Assembly: GCA_002839375.1 (NCBI GenBank)
Contig: PGXY01000003.1
Location: forward strand, 618,796-682,795
Direction: 5' to 3'
DNA length: 64,000 bases
From: Spirochaetae bacterium HGW-Spirochaetae-1
GTDB taxonomy: Bacteria > Spirochaetota > UBA4802 > UBA5550
The notes under the pieces are model-generated. The model was not told the origin of the DNA and ran no database searches. It worked only from the letters and a program-made list of their open reading frames with translations. Of the stretch, positions 17,031 through 25,642 are shown one piece after another; the stretch's first letter is position 1; every line of letters begins with the position of its first letter. The translations under genes were made by a program, and so were the position numbers.

Positions 17031-17768
17031 CTATTTCTCTTCCGCTTCCTTGGCAGCTTTTTCCATCTGCTTGCTGAATTCCTCGAGCCGCTTCATCGCT
17101 TCAGCAGCGTCCTTGTTGTCCATCTGCTTCATGACGTCTTCGCTCTGTTTCATCCAGATATCAGAGGATTGTTTCACTGCACTGGCGCACATGAGGGCGC
17201 TGATAAGCATGAGAACGGGAATAACAGCCAGTATAATCGATATAATCTTGGCCGTCCCCTCTTTTCCCCCCAGGACACCGATCAGGGCGTTGTAAAGAAG
17301 AAAGAGCCCGTAAAGTGAAACCAGGAGAGATACTATGGAACCGAGATAGAGATGGATGCCGCCGGCGAAACCAAGTACCGCGCTGATGGGGTACATCACC
17401 ATAAGCGATGCCGATACGCGGGTATTAGCTTCAAAATCCGTTGTCCCGCCGCATATGGCAGATATGATAAGGATGATAACAGCACCTATGAAGAGGCCGA
17501 TCACCGAGAAGATGAGAGCGCCCACTAAAACCATGATGCCGACACCGCCGCCGAACATACCGCCCATTGCGCCGCCAACCGCGGACAAACCTATAACGCT
17601 CCAGAGCAGACCCAGAAGCCCCGCCACTGCGCCGTAAAGTACCGCCTTGATAATGGGCTCACCGAATCCGCCTTCCTTCTCCATGGAAGCGAAATACTCC
17701 TTCGGTTTAAGAAGAGTATTTTTTGAATCATCGATGAATTTCTGGAAACTGAATGCACCTTCCGCCAT
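17031..17768 (-). CDS. YIP1-family-like membrane protein with C-terminal coiled coil
   Basis: 245 residues. An N-terminal amphipathic block (FQKFIDDSKNTLLKPKEYFA), with the LLxPKEYFA signature of bacterial YIP1-domain proteins, is followed by about five hydrophobic, glycine-rich helices (GLLGLLWSVIGLSAVGGAMG and so on). A charged C-terminal tail of about 45 residues predicts a coiled coil (EAMKRLEEFSKQMEKAAKEA). It should be an inner-membrane protein. YIP1 proteins in bacteria have no settled function. A ribosome site GGAGGAATAT precedes the ATG. Confidence 0.75.
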   Translation of the reverse strand: MAEGAFSFQKFIDDSKNTLLKPKEYFASMEKEGGFGEPIIKAVLYGAVAGLLGLLWSVIGLSAVGGAMGGMFGGGVGIMVLVGALIFSVIGLFIGAVIILIISAICGGTTDFEANTRVSASLMVMYPISAVLGFAGGIHLYLGSIVSLLVSLYGLFLLYNALIGVLGGKEGTAKIISIILAVIPVLMLISALMCASAVKQSSDIWMKQSEDVMKQMDNKDAAEAMKRLEEFSKQMEKAAKEAEEK

Positions 17769-18431
17769 ATATTCCTCCTGATAAGATTTTTATTTTTGCC
17801 TCAAAACAGTCTTCCGAGACAGTCATGATAATTTATACCATATCTATACTATAGAACAATCCATTGAAAAGTCAAGAAAAACTCCTGCAGCCCCCCGATT
17901 ATACGCCCGCATGCAGGATTTGAATCTATTTTAGAGCCCGGGAAAATGGCTATCTTAACTCAAAGGAATAAGTTAAAAAATGATGTTATAAAAAAAACAG
18001 AAGAACGCAAAGTTCTGAAAATTAAATCATCCGTTATAAAAAAAACAGGGTACATCCTGACTATTAATTAAAATTTTAGGCTCATTCCGGATTGTTGGGA
18101 ATTAATAATTTATAAAAAAAGGTTGAACAGAAAGCGCGCGAAGGGCAAGTTAAAAAATAGTAAACAATGCGACAGTCGTGCAACTTTCAGGAGACCGAAA
18201 GGGGAAAACAGGGATTTTAAACAGGCTTTCAGGAATAGTTGTTTCTATCTAACTGATGTCTGATAGCCTGGATATATGAAACATCCATTCATGTCCTCTC
18301 GGGACTTCGTGCTCTTCGAGGCCTTTGCGCTCTTCCTGTGATAAGTTTTTTCCTTTATGAAAAGAATTGACGACAATTACATGCCATGTATTATGTGACA
18401 TAATACATTTTTCATCATCAGGATACCATGC
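17769..18431. other. Long AT-rich intergenic region with a repeated A-tract/hairpin unit
   Basis: 663 bases without a convincing gene. GTTATAAAAAAAACAG occurs twice, at 17985-18000 and 18033-18048. Each copy is followed directly by a small hairpin (AGAAC-GTTCT and CAGG-CCTG). A third, shorter TTTATAAAAAAAGG lies at 18109-18122. A leftward 77-codon frame (18249-18482) overlaps the next gene and is not accepted. Confidence 0.5.
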
Positions 18432-19409
18432 ATGAAAAAAATCCGTCTCCTGACACAGGATAACCAGGAATACAGTGCTCATCTGCGGAAGGCGGGATAC
18501 ACCGTGGAGGAAATCACACTGCCCCTGCAGGCAGCCCCGGACATTGAATCATCATCGTCATACGCCTTTACTGTTGCCGAAATCTGCGATACAAACATAT
18601 TCTCACTGGACCTGAAACATCTTGCCGCCGCGTCGGAACGATTCGTCTGCCTCGCTCCTGCAGTGAGCAGCCGGGTCAGGGCGCAGCTCCTCGATCACGG
18701 CATATCCGATGTCATCCCCGCGGGATCACCGGAGCGGCTCGTATCATACCTGCGAATGCTGGACAGCCCGATCCCCGCTGAACAGGGAAAAATCCTCATT
18801 TATGAGACGGCTCCCGTCAGAAAGGACATCCTCACAAATATCATCATGCGTTTCGGATATCATCCCGTTTTTATCGGCACAACGGACAGCCTTTTTGACA
18901 ACCTTAAGCAGACCGGCATCCAGTTCATTCTCTTCAATCTCGGCGGGGAGAAGCTCGACCTGGGCGACTTCATACGGCGCTCCTATGCCAACACGGAAAT
19001 AAAACGCATTCCCCTCCTGGCCTACAAGGACATGAAGGAAGGGATATTTGTCAACGAGATGCTCTCGGGGTTGCACCGCCTGACAAAGCTGATCTTTTCA
19101 CCCGAGGAACTCTACAGCTACCTTGTGGATATCCTCTTCAGAAAGGAAATAATACCCCTCATAGAAACACTGAACAGCGGGATACATTTCAGCACGCACG
19201 CTAATTACAGCCAGGAGACCCTGAGCCAGATATATCACGGCACCACGCAGGATCTCTTCGCTCAATCCAATATCCTCGATGAAGAAAACATGCTCAATCT
19301 TTTCAATACTATGAGGCAGATCAAGAAAACACTGGTAAAGGCCGATGGCCTGAAGTGGCTGCGGCAGGAGACGGCGGGAAGCGTCAATACCTGCGGAGCG
19401 GGTGGCTGA
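18432..19409 (+). CDS. Tandem receiver-like (degenerate) protein, function unknown
   Basis: 325 residues, soluble. Residues 1-110 and 118-240 each look like a CheY-type alpha/beta fold (KKIRLLTQDNQEYSAHLRKA; GKILIYETAPVRKDILTNII then FILFNLGGEKLDLGDFI), but the phosphoacceptor and acidic-pocket aspartates are not in place. The C-terminal ~90 residues are helical. It may be a phosphorylation-independent signalling or docking protein. Its 3' end overlaps the convergent cytochrome gene by 26 bases. Confidence 0.5.
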   Translation: MKKIRLLTQDNQEYSAHLRKAGYTVEEITLPLQAAPDIESSSSYAFTVAEICDTNIFSLDLKHLAAASERFVCLAPAVSSRVRAQLLDHGISDVIPAGSPERLVSYLRMLDSPIPAEQGKILIYETAPVRKDILTNIIMRFGYHPVFIGTTDSLFDNLKQTGIQFILFNLGGEKLDLGDFIRRSYANTEIKRIPLLAYKDMKEGIFVNEMLSGLHRLTKLIFSPEELYSYLVDILFRKEIIPLIETLNSGIHFSTHANYSQETLSQIYHGTTQDLFAQSNILDEENMLNLFNTMRQIKKTLVKADGLKWLRQETAGSVNTCGAGG

Positions 19410-20001
19410 AATTCACGTCACCCTTCCGGAGTGTATCGATGACCTGGATCGTGATTTTCTGGGCCTGTATCTCTTTCATCGTTACGGGCATACAGGGTCT
19501 TCTTTCGTTATGACAGTTCAGACACAGTTTTTCCCTTTTAAGCAGGTTATCCTCGTAGTCAAGAATGGGGTACATACCGTGCTTTTTTGCCGTGGCATAG
19601 CCTTTTCTGCGGTCCTCATAATTGATGTGATTTGCACCGTCGTGATAGGAACTTCCCGGACCATGACAGGCCTCACAGCCCACGCCTTCCTGGCCCGTAA
19701 TTTCGCTGCGGCCTCCACCCGTTGTATGGCATTGCAGGCACACCCTGTCTGTCCAGGCTTCTGTAATTCCCATACCCCGGGCTATTTCCATGGCCTTTTC
19801 GCCTTTCAGTGTTTCATAGGCCCTTGCATGGGGTGATGTAACCCATACCTCATACTGTGTCTGCCCGCCGTTTACGGAATGACATTTCCTGCATACTGTA
19901 ACTCCCACATTGTGGAACCTGCTTACGGATCCGACGGCAGACACAAGAGCAAGCATGCCAAGGAACATAGCCGTAAATATGTACATTATTCTTTTTTTCA
20001 T
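19384..20001 (-). CDS. Exported tetraheme c-type cytochrome (c554-like)
   Basis: The start at 20001 (MKKRIMYIFTAMFLGMLALV) has AGAGGGA upstream; an ATG at 20025 is an alternative. A signal peptide or anchor is followed by four CXXCH heme-binding sites: CRKCH, CLQCH, CEACH and CLNCH. The spacing, the block GVGCEACHGPGSSYHDGANH and the CLNCH near the end resemble cytochrome c554-type proteins. It is likely a periplasmic electron carrier. No oxidase, nitrite reductase or cytochrome maturation genes lie nearby, so its partner is unknown. Confidence 0.85.
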   Translation of the reverse strand: MKKRIMYIFTAMFLGMLALVSAVGSVSRFHNVGVTVCRKCHSVNGGQTQYEVWVTSPHARAYETLKGEKAMEIARGMGITEAWTDRVCLQCHTTGGGRSEITGQEGVGCEACHGPGSSYHDGANHINYEDRRKGYATAKKHGMYPILDYEDNLLKREKLCLNCHNERRPCMPVTMKEIQAQKITIQVIDTLRKGDVNFSHPLRRY

Positions 20002-20184
20002 AACACAATCATTCCCTCTGACCATTAAGAACCGGGAAAGAAATACCGCATCTCAACACTCAATTCATGCCATGCCGCCAGGGAATCGTCAACTAAATTA
20101 AGGCTTGACATCTACTCTTTAATGACTGTATTATTAAATGTTCCCATATAACTGCTCCCAGTATTAATGGAGGTATTGGATCGC

Positions 20185-20478
20185 ATGCCTGAGCAAAGAC
20201 ATGATAAAAAAGTCGGTGAATTTCTTGTGGAAAACGGCATCATCACCACAGATCAACTCAATGAGGCTCTCATTCTACAAAAAGATAATAAGGAACGTCT
20301 CATCGGTGAAATACTGGTGACACTGGGTATTCTTTCTAAAGAAGATATGATTATGGCATTCGAAATGTATCTCATGGTGACCGATTTGCCCATTGCACAT
20401 GTCGATGAATGGCTTGATCAGGATGAAGTAGACATGATAATGGAGCGTATAAAGGAGAGGGGTGCAAATAACAAATAG
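20185..20478 (+). CDS. Small T2SSE-N/MshEN-like domain protein
   Basis: 97 residues from the ATG at 20185 (MPEQRHDKKVGEFLVENG). The sequence KKVGEFLVENGIITTDQL, LNEALILQKDN and RLIGEILVTLGILSKEDM is the two-helix pattern of the GspE/PilB N-terminal domain, which in MshE binds cyclic di-GMP. Here it stands alone without an ATPase, so it may be a small second-messenger-binding adaptor. The binding is inferred from family knowledge; the key Arg/Gly contacts are not all identifiable. It lies 39 bases before a thioesterase gene and may be cotranscribed. Confidence 0.6.
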   Translation: MPEQRHDKKVGEFLVENGIITTDQLNEALILQKDNKERLIGEILVTLGILSKEDMIMAFEMYLMVTDLPIAHVDEWLDQDEVDMIMERIKERGANNK

Positions 20479-20517
20479 TTGTTGACAAAAAAGTGTTGAT
20501 AAATCACAAATGCCAGC

Positions 20518-20934
20518 ATGATAGAATTTGAAGATAAAATCTGTTTTGGCTGTGGGCAGGAAAATCCCCAGGGTCTCAGGCTTGAACTGCGGTTCGACGA
20601 CGATACCAAGACAGCCTATGGTGAATATACAGCTTCCGAATATCATGAAGGTCCTCCCAATATTATCCACGCCGGAATAATCGCAGCACTGCTGGACGAG
20701 ACCATGATCACCGTGAACAAGTATATGGACAGCGTGGCCATGACAAGTGAATTGACTATCCGTTATCTGCAGCCCGCTTTTATTAATGAAAACCTGTATA
20801 TCCGCGGCTGGTATGTGAAGAAAAGTAAGCGTGTTGTTGAAAACAGGGCTGAAATTGAAAATGAGATGGGAAAAATTGTTGCACGCGCCAAGGGCAAATA
20901 TATTGAAGTCGATGATATTCCCCAGCCCGAATAA
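20518..20934 (+). CDS. PaaI-type hotdog thioesterase
   Basis: 138 residues with a single hotdog fold: CFGCGQENPQGLRLELRFDD, GPPNIIHAGIIAALLDETM and TIRYLQPAF. The CFGCG...NPxGL opening and the HxGxxxxLLDE catalytic-helix block are typical of the PaaI/YbgC-like acyl-CoA thioesterases. They hydrolyse acyl- or phenylacyl-CoA in the cytoplasm; the substrate is unknown. The catalytic acidic residue of the helix (Asp in LLDE) is present. Confidence 0.85.
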   Translation: MIEFEDKICFGCGQENPQGLRLELRFDDDTKTAYGEYTASEYHEGPPNIIHAGIIAALLDETMITVNKYMDSVAMTSELTIRYLQPAFINENLYIRGWYVKKSKRVVENRAEIENEMGKIVARAKGKYIEVDDIPQPE

Positions 20935-20963
20935 TATTTTTTAGATTGCGCATAACTCACATT

Positions 20964-21047
20964 GCCGAAGTGGTGGAACTGGTAGACGCAGCGGACTCAA
21001 AATCCGCCGGGGGCAACCCTGTGAGGGTTCAAGTCCCTCCTTCGGCA
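20964..21047 (+). tRNA. tRNA-Leu (anticodon CAA)
   Basis: 84 bases. The acceptor arms GCCGAAG and CTTCGGC pair over 7 bp. The D arm contains TGGTAGACGCA. The anticodon stem GCGGA/TCCGC encloses CTCAAAA, anticodon CAA, reading UUG. A long variable arm (GGGGGCAACCCTGTG region) marks a class II tRNA, and the T arm reads GGTTCAAGTCC. CCA is not encoded. Confidence 0.97.
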
Positions 21048-21073
21048 CATAACTCCACATAAAGTGTAATTCA

Positions 21074-21158
21074 AGGGGTATCCATAGGGGTGCCCCTTCT
21101 TAATTGCGAACAAACTCTCACCACAATAAAGGGGCTGCTCCCGGAGGAACAGCCCCTT
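21074..21158 (+). terminator. Two hairpins downstream of tRNA-Leu
   Basis: AAGGGGTA/TGCCCCTT (21074 to about 21102) is followed by AGGGGCTGCTCC/GGAACAGCCCCT (about 21129-21157). The first has a T-rich tail (TTCTTAATT) and probably ends the tRNA transcript. The two share AAGGGG...CCCCTT ends. Confidence 0.6.
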
Positions 21159-21335
21159 ACATAGTATTACATAGAGAACAGAGCCCTGTTATGTGGGAAA
21201 TTGATGGTGTTTTGGCATGGGGTGGGGATATGCTGCGAGAAGCTCTGCCCCCCTGATAATAAATATTCTTTCGACAACTTCTTAAAGTTACGTATTTATA
21301 GAAATTGTTATATAACCTCTGACAAACTCAGAACT

Positions 21336-21372
21336 TATATTTTTATGCCGCCTTGGGCGGCACAAAAATATA
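21336..21372. repeat. 17-bp hairpin with reversed terminator polarity
   Basis: TATATTTTTATGCCGCC (21336-21352) pairs with GGCGGCACAAAAATATA (21356-21372) with one mismatch and a 3-base loop. The T-rich part is on the 5' arm and the A-rich part on the 3' arm on both strands, the opposite of an intrinsic terminator. Confidence 0.75.
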
Positions 21373-21437
21373 ATTATCAGATAGTATTGGTATTTACATT
21401 ATGTCCACAATAGGATGGTGCCGGGAAAAATCCGAAA

Positions 21438-21626
21438 CTAATTCTCCCTGAAACCATTCAACGATTGTTCTGACTGCCTTATCAGCGGCTTCACAATCTT
21501 GAGATACTGATCGTCCGCCATCTCTACGAATATCTCTTTTTCCATAACCGGCAGCCGCATAATAAGATAGGCCTTCCGTTTTTCTTCCACATTTTCCATA
21601 GTCCAAGACGGTTCCTGTGATTGCAT
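21438..21626 (-). CDS. Small hypothetical protein
   Basis: 62 residues at most (MQSQEPSWTMENVEEKRKAY), or 53 if started at the Met of MENVEEKRK. Composition is normal, with helical, charged sequence (KEIFVEMADDQYLKIVKPLI). GGGAGAG lies 10-12 bases before the ATG at 21626, but it is better placed for an ATG at 21636 in another frame, so the call is uncertain. It follows the zinc-ribbon gene on the same strand. No family is recognised. Confidence 0.35.
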   Translation of the reverse strand: MQSQEPSWTMENVEEKRKAYLIMRLPVMEKEIFVEMADDQYLKIVKPLIRQSEQSLNGFREN

Positions 21627-21742
21627 TGTTATTCATAACTCTCCCTTCTCAGTATTTTTAACTGTCGTGAGGCATGCGTCACTCGTCCCTTTATCAGTCT
21701 TGTACATCCTCCCCCGTCTGGAGCACATTTCGTTTTTCGCTA

Positions 21743-21907
21743 TTACAGGGCGCATAAGGAATATCCACAGGAACGGCAGAAAAAGCAGCCCCCATCGGGA
21801 ATAAGACTGCTGCCGCATTCAGGACACCGGGTTGCTTTTACAGCAATAAAAACTGACGCGTTTTTCCCGTCTTCTCTGCAAATGGTTGCTGTTTTTATTG
21901 ATTCCAT
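21743..21907 (-). CDS. 54-residue zinc-ribbon protein
   Basis: ATG at 21907, stop TAA at 21743-21745. The protein has an N-terminal half without motif (MESIKTATICREDGKNASVF) and then CPECGSSLIPDGGC, FFCRSCGYSLC. The C-x2-C...C-x2-C pattern, with GCxxCxxCGYSxC at the very end, is that of the C-terminal zinc ribbon found on B12-dependent ribonucleotide reductases and in stand-alone small proteins. It probably binds one zinc ion. AAGGATGAG lies upstream and paired TGTATAGTAT repeats (21933, 21948) sit in its promoter region. Confidence 0.65.
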   Translation of the reverse strand: MESIKTATICREDGKNASVFIAVKATRCPECGSSLIPDGGCFFCRSCGYSLCAL

Positions 21908-22041
21908 ACTGTAATTCACTCATCCTTACATGTGTATAGTATATTTATGTATAGTATTTTTCAAGCACTTTTTTTCTAAAAATATAAAAAATAAAAACAC
22001 GACACACCCATGAAAGCAGTAAAAGTCCGTAACTTAACTTG

Positions 22042-22066
22042 ACGTATATAGTCTGAAAATATACGT
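22042..22066. promoter_or_regulatory. Inverted repeat ACGTATAT-N9-ATATACGT before the ClpX-like gene
   Basis: An exact 8-bp inverted repeat with a 9-base spacer. Its left arm overlaps the end of a TTGACG element (22039-22044). It sits about 95 bases before the ClpX-like start codon and looks like an operator over a promoter. Confidence 0.5.
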
Positions 22067-22161
22067 TGCATAGAAAATGTATAAGCCATGTGAAACAAGG
22101 CAGACGACAGGTGTTTCACTTCAACATGCAAGGAATGTGTTAAAAAGCGAGGATATGAAGA

Positions 22162-23649
22162 ATGACTAAACCCGTGTTTGATCCGGAAAAGAACCTGGAA
22201 GAACTACTGAAAATGGATGCTGAAGAGGTTCAGCAAGGCCCGGAGTCCATGGGCGGAAAACCCGGTGAGCCCTCCCATGCATCCGAATTCAACTTTGATA
22301 TAAAACCAGAACAGCTCGAAGAATATCTCAATAAATACGTCATTGCTCAGGAAGAGGCCGTTGAGGTTATCGCCACAAAGGTGTGTACGCACTTCAACCG
22401 TATGAAACTGGAACAGAAGATGACCGAGGAAGAACGCCTCGTGGGAAACATCAAGAGCAATATCCTCCTCATCGGACCAACCGGTGTGGGTAAAACCTAT
22501 ATCATCAAACTCATCGCCAAAAGAATCGGCGTCCCCTTTGTCAAGGCCGATGCGACTAAATTCAGTGAGACCGGATACGTGGGCGGTGACGTGGAAGACC
22601 TGGTGCGCGAACTGGTACATGAGGCCGACGGGGATATCGCCAAAGCCGAATACGGCATCATCTACATCGACGAGATTGATAAAATTGCCTCCTCAGTGGG
22701 GCTCCACGGTCCCGATGTATCAAGAAGCGGCGTGCAGCGCAACCTGCTGAAACTCATGGAGGAAGCCGACGTGGACCTGAAAACGCCCCATGACCTGGCA
22801 TCGCAGGTCGAGGCGGCCATGGAGGCGCAGAAAACCGGCAAGGTGAGCCGCCGCAAAATCAACACGCGCAACATCCTCTTCATCGTATCGGGAGCCTTCC
22901 AGGGCCTGGACGAGCACATCAACAAACGGCTCAACCGTCAGTCCATCGGTTTCGAGAAAATTCGTGTGACCATGGAAAGCAAGCAGGATGTACTGAAGAT
23001 GGTCAAAACCGAGGACCTGCTGCAGTTCGGTTTTGAATCGGAGTTCATTGGCAGGCTTCCCGTGTATGTTGTCCTCAACAACCTGGACAAAGACGGACTC
23101 TATAAAATACTGAAGAACGAACACAGCACTGTTGTGCTGGGCAAAAAACTGGACTTCCGGTCTTATGGAATAAAAATAGCCTTCAGTGATGAAGCGCTGA
23201 AAAACCTGGCAAAAAAAGCCTACGAGGAAAAAACCGGAGCCCGTGGCCTGCTGACGGTTTTTGAAAAACTGCTTATAAAGTTCGAGAAAAAACTTCCCTC
23301 CACAAGCGTGACCGAGCTGGAAGTGGACATGAAACTCATCGAAAAACCCGATGAGACCTTAAACCAAATTCTGCTAAAAGAAGGCATCGAGCGTTTCCAA
23401 AAAGATTTTCTTGTCCAACACGGGACCTTTCTTGAGTTTGACGAAAAGGCCGCAGGGAAAATACTGGCAATAGCCACGGAAAGGAAAAAGAAAATCAAGG
23501 ATATCTGTGAAGAGCTCTTCCATGACTACTTTCACGGGATGCGGCTCATGAAACTGGAGAGCTTTATTATCACCACTGAGGCCGTGGACAATCCCCAGGA
23601 TTACCTGAACGACTATATCAAGGAATTTTTCAAGAAACAGAATGGATAG
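22162..23649 (+). CDS. ClpX-like AAA+ unfoldase lacking the zinc domain, with C-terminal extension
   Basis: 495 residues. Walker A is GPTGVGKT and Walker B IIYIDEIDKIA. The ClpX pore loop GYVG is present (SETGYVGGDVEDLV), as are the arginine-finger region (FIGRLPV) and sensor 2 (GARGL). An IGF tripeptide lies where ClpX has its ClpP-docking loop (RQSIGFEKI), so it may dock on ClpP. Unlike ClpX it has no N-terminal C4 zinc domain; residues 1-45 are acidic and unordered. It also has about 80 extra C-terminal residues, with DICEELFHDYFHGMRLMKLE. Likely a second, substrate-specific ClpX paralogue rather than the housekeeping one. No clpP lies nearby. Confidence 0.8.
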   Translation: MTKPVFDPEKNLEELLKMDAEEVQQGPESMGGKPGEPSHASEFNFDIKPEQLEEYLNKYVIAQEEAVEVIATKVCTHFNRMKLEQKMTEEERLVGNIKSNILLIGPTGVGKTYIIKLIAKRIGVPFVKADATKFSETGYVGGDVEDLVRELVHEADGDIAKAEYGIIYIDEIDKIASSVGLHGPDVSRSGVQRNLLKLMEEADVDLKTPHDLASQVEAAMEAQKTGKVSRRKINTRNILFIVSGAFQGLDEHINKRLNRQSIGFEKIRVTMESKQDVLKMVKTEDLLQFGFESEFIGRLPVYVVLNNLDKDGLYKILKNEHSTVVLGKKLDFRSYGIKIAFSDEALKNLAKKAYEEKTGARGLLTVFEKLLIKFEKKLPSTSVTELEVDMKLIEKPDETLNQILLKEGIERFQKDFLVQHGTFLEFDEKAAGKILAIATERKKKIKDICEELFHDYFHGMRLMKLESFIITTEAVDNPQDYLNDYIKEFFKKQNG

Positions 23650-24079
23650 GTAAACATGGAGGGAGCCTGGCCGCCCCCTCCTCGACCTTACCCGGCTCTC
23701 GCTCAAATGCCGCAAGCAGATTGGCGGTCCATTCGCCTCTGCGGCCCACTAGAATCTTTCACTTACACATAGTTATTGCAAGCAGAAATCTCCGTTTATC
23801 AACACGTTACACGAATCACCAGTGGAGGTCTCACAACGGCCCTCCTGGCAGACTCAACCGGGCCGGAATCTTCCATGAACATTGAACTCTTTGGTCCTTT
23901 AAATTTTTCCCGACGATTACTATGTTAATCTTTGATAAAAAGTTCCGGGCAGGTGTGGCTTTTAAAATATATAATAAATTTAGATATAAAATTTTAAGTA
24001 TATTCATTGACAAGAAACCGTCTGGACGATTAACTTAGACATATTTTTTATAATGTCATTTTTCCCCGGAGCTGTATTC
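23650..24079 (+). other. Intergenic region, no gene seen
   Basis: 430 bases between the ClpX-like and radical SAM genes. The first half is GC-rich with a weak GGAGGG/CCCTCC hairpin near 23660-23685. The second half is AT-rich and probably holds the promoter of the radical SAM gene. Nothing else is recognised. Confidence 0.4.
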
Positions 24080-25615
24080 ATGAAAAAAAAAGTCCTCATG
24101 ATATATCCTGAAATCCCAATAACCTTCTGGAGCCTGAAATATGCCCTTGAAATGGCGGGCTTTAAATCGACCCTTCCCCCCCTGGGACTCATGACTGTCG
24201 CCTCCCTGCTTCCCGATTCATATGACATTAAACTCATTGATATGGCCGTCAGCGAAGTCAAAAAAAATGATATCCTGTGGGCCGATATTGTTTTTATATC
24301 GGCAATGATTATTCAAAAAAATTCATTTGAAAAAGTGGTTCAGCTTTGTAATGAGCTTCACGTTCCTGTTGCTGCCGGCGGACCCTATCCAACCTCATCA
24401 CATGAATCCATATCGGGAGTCGATTATTTTATTCTAAATGAGGCTGAAATTACTCTGCCCGGATTTATAAAAGATTATGAATCGGGCATGGCTAAAAAAC
24501 TGTATATGAGTGATGAAAAACCTGACATTACACAGACGCCGGTGCCGCGTTTGGATCTGATTGACATATCCTCCTACAGCAGCATGGCATTACAGTATTC
24601 ACGGGGATGCCCTTTTAATTGTGAATTCTGCGACATCATCGAAATGTTCGGCAGAATTCCCCGCACAAAACTCCCGGACCAGTTCCTCGATGAAATGAAT
24701 GCCGTATATAAAACGGGATTTCGGGGATTTCTATTTATTGTTGATGATAATTTTATTGGAAACAAAAAACATGTCAAAGCCCTTTTGAAAAAGATTATTG
24801 AATGGCAGAAAGAGCGTGGATATCCATTCGCCCTTTTTACTGAAGCGAGCGTTGACCTGGCCCAGGATGATGAATTACTTGATCTCATGGTTGAGGCCGG
24901 TTTTGGCGAAGTTTTTCTCGGCATTGAAACACCCGATTCAGACACTCTGGTTGATATTCAAAAAAAGCAGAACCTGCGGCTCGATATTTTTGAAAGTGTA
25001 AGAAAAATTCAAAACCACGGCATTGAAGTTATGGCCGGCTTTATTGTTGGATTTGATTCCGACCCTGAAAATATATTTGAGCAGCAGATTAACTTTATCC
25101 AGAAAGCCGCCATACCCCAGGCAATGGTAGGCCTTCTGTCTGCACTGCCCAACACGCAATTGTTCAGACGTCTGGCAAAAGAAAAACGATTAAAAGGCCT
25201 GAGCACGGGGGATAACCTGAAGATAGATGTTAATTTTTTAACCAAAATGCCCCTGGATACTTTAATAGACGGATATAAATATATAATTTCCGAAATTTAT
25301 AATCCAAAAAAATATTTTGAACGATGCATGTCTCTATTAAAGCAGATGCCCGAAGAACACAGGCTGTGGGATATAATCAAAAAGACAAGAACAAAGGATT
25401 TTTTTAAGGATACTGATTTCAGTTATGTAAAACAGCTGAAAATTTTTCTTAATATAGTATTTAAAATGACATTTACCCATTACGGGTTCTATTTCCTGCG
25501 ATTTCTTAAGGACTCCATGAGGTATAATTATAAATATTTTTTTTATGCAATAAGTCTCTCTGCGAGAGGGTACCATTATTTCAAAGTCGCTGATATGCTC
25601 GGTAAAAATAATTAA
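24080..25615 (+). CDS. B12-binding-domain radical SAM protein (with DUF4070-like C-terminus)
   Basis: 511 residues from the ATG at 24080 (MKKKVLMIYPEIPITFWSLK), which follows CCGGAG. An N-terminal cobalamin-type Rossmann domain (VFISAMIIQKNSFEKVVQLC, VAAGGPYPTSSHE) leads to the radical SAM motif CX3CX2C in SRGCPFNCEFCDI. Then comes the TIM-barrel block LFIVDDNFIGNKKHVKALLK and a C-terminal helical part (DGYKYIISEIYNPKKYFERC) typical of DUF4070. Family members do methylations and other radical reactions on lipids or peptides. The DxHxxG cobalamin motif is not seen, so B12 may bind without that histidine. Substrate unknown. The gene is more AT-rich than its neighbours, a possible sign of transfer. 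Confidence 0.85.
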   Translation: MKKKVLMIYPEIPITFWSLKYALEMAGFKSTLPPLGLMTVASLLPDSYDIKLIDMAVSEVKKNDILWADIVFISAMIIQKNSFEKVVQLCNELHVPVAAGGPYPTSSHESISGVDYFILNEAEITLPGFIKDYESGMAKKLYMSDEKPDITQTPVPRLDLIDISSYSSMALQYSRGCPFNCEFCDIIEMFGRIPRTKLPDQFLDEMNAVYKTGFRGFLFIVDDNFIGNKKHVKALLKKIIEWQKERGYPFALFTEASVDLAQDDELLDLMVEAGFGEVFLGIETPDSDTLVDIQKKQNLRLDIFESVRKIQNHGIEVMAGFIVGFDSDPENIFEQQINFIQKAAIPQAMVGLLSALPNTQLFRRLAKEKRLKGLSTGDNLKIDVNFLTKMPLDTLIDGYKYIISEIYNPKKYFERCMSLLKQMPEEHRLWDIIKKTRTKDFFKDTDFSYVKQLKIFLNIVFKMTFTHYGFYFLRFLKDSMRYNYKYFFYAISLSARGYHYFKVADMLGKNN

Positions 25616-25642
25616 AGATATCTGCAAAAAGTTTTCCCCACG

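Noticed and set aside
18170..18260. Possible riboswitch before the receiver-like gene
   Set aside because: GACCGAAAGGGG resembles parts of known leaders, but no full GEMM, TPP or cobalamin pattern can be traced.
18249..18482. Leftward 77-codon frame before the receiver-like gene
   Set aside because: It overlaps the start of a better-supported gene and has no motif or site.
21201..21413. Rightward 70-codon frame after tRNA-Leu
   Set aside because: It runs through the 17-bp hairpin and has Cys/Tyr-rich chance composition.
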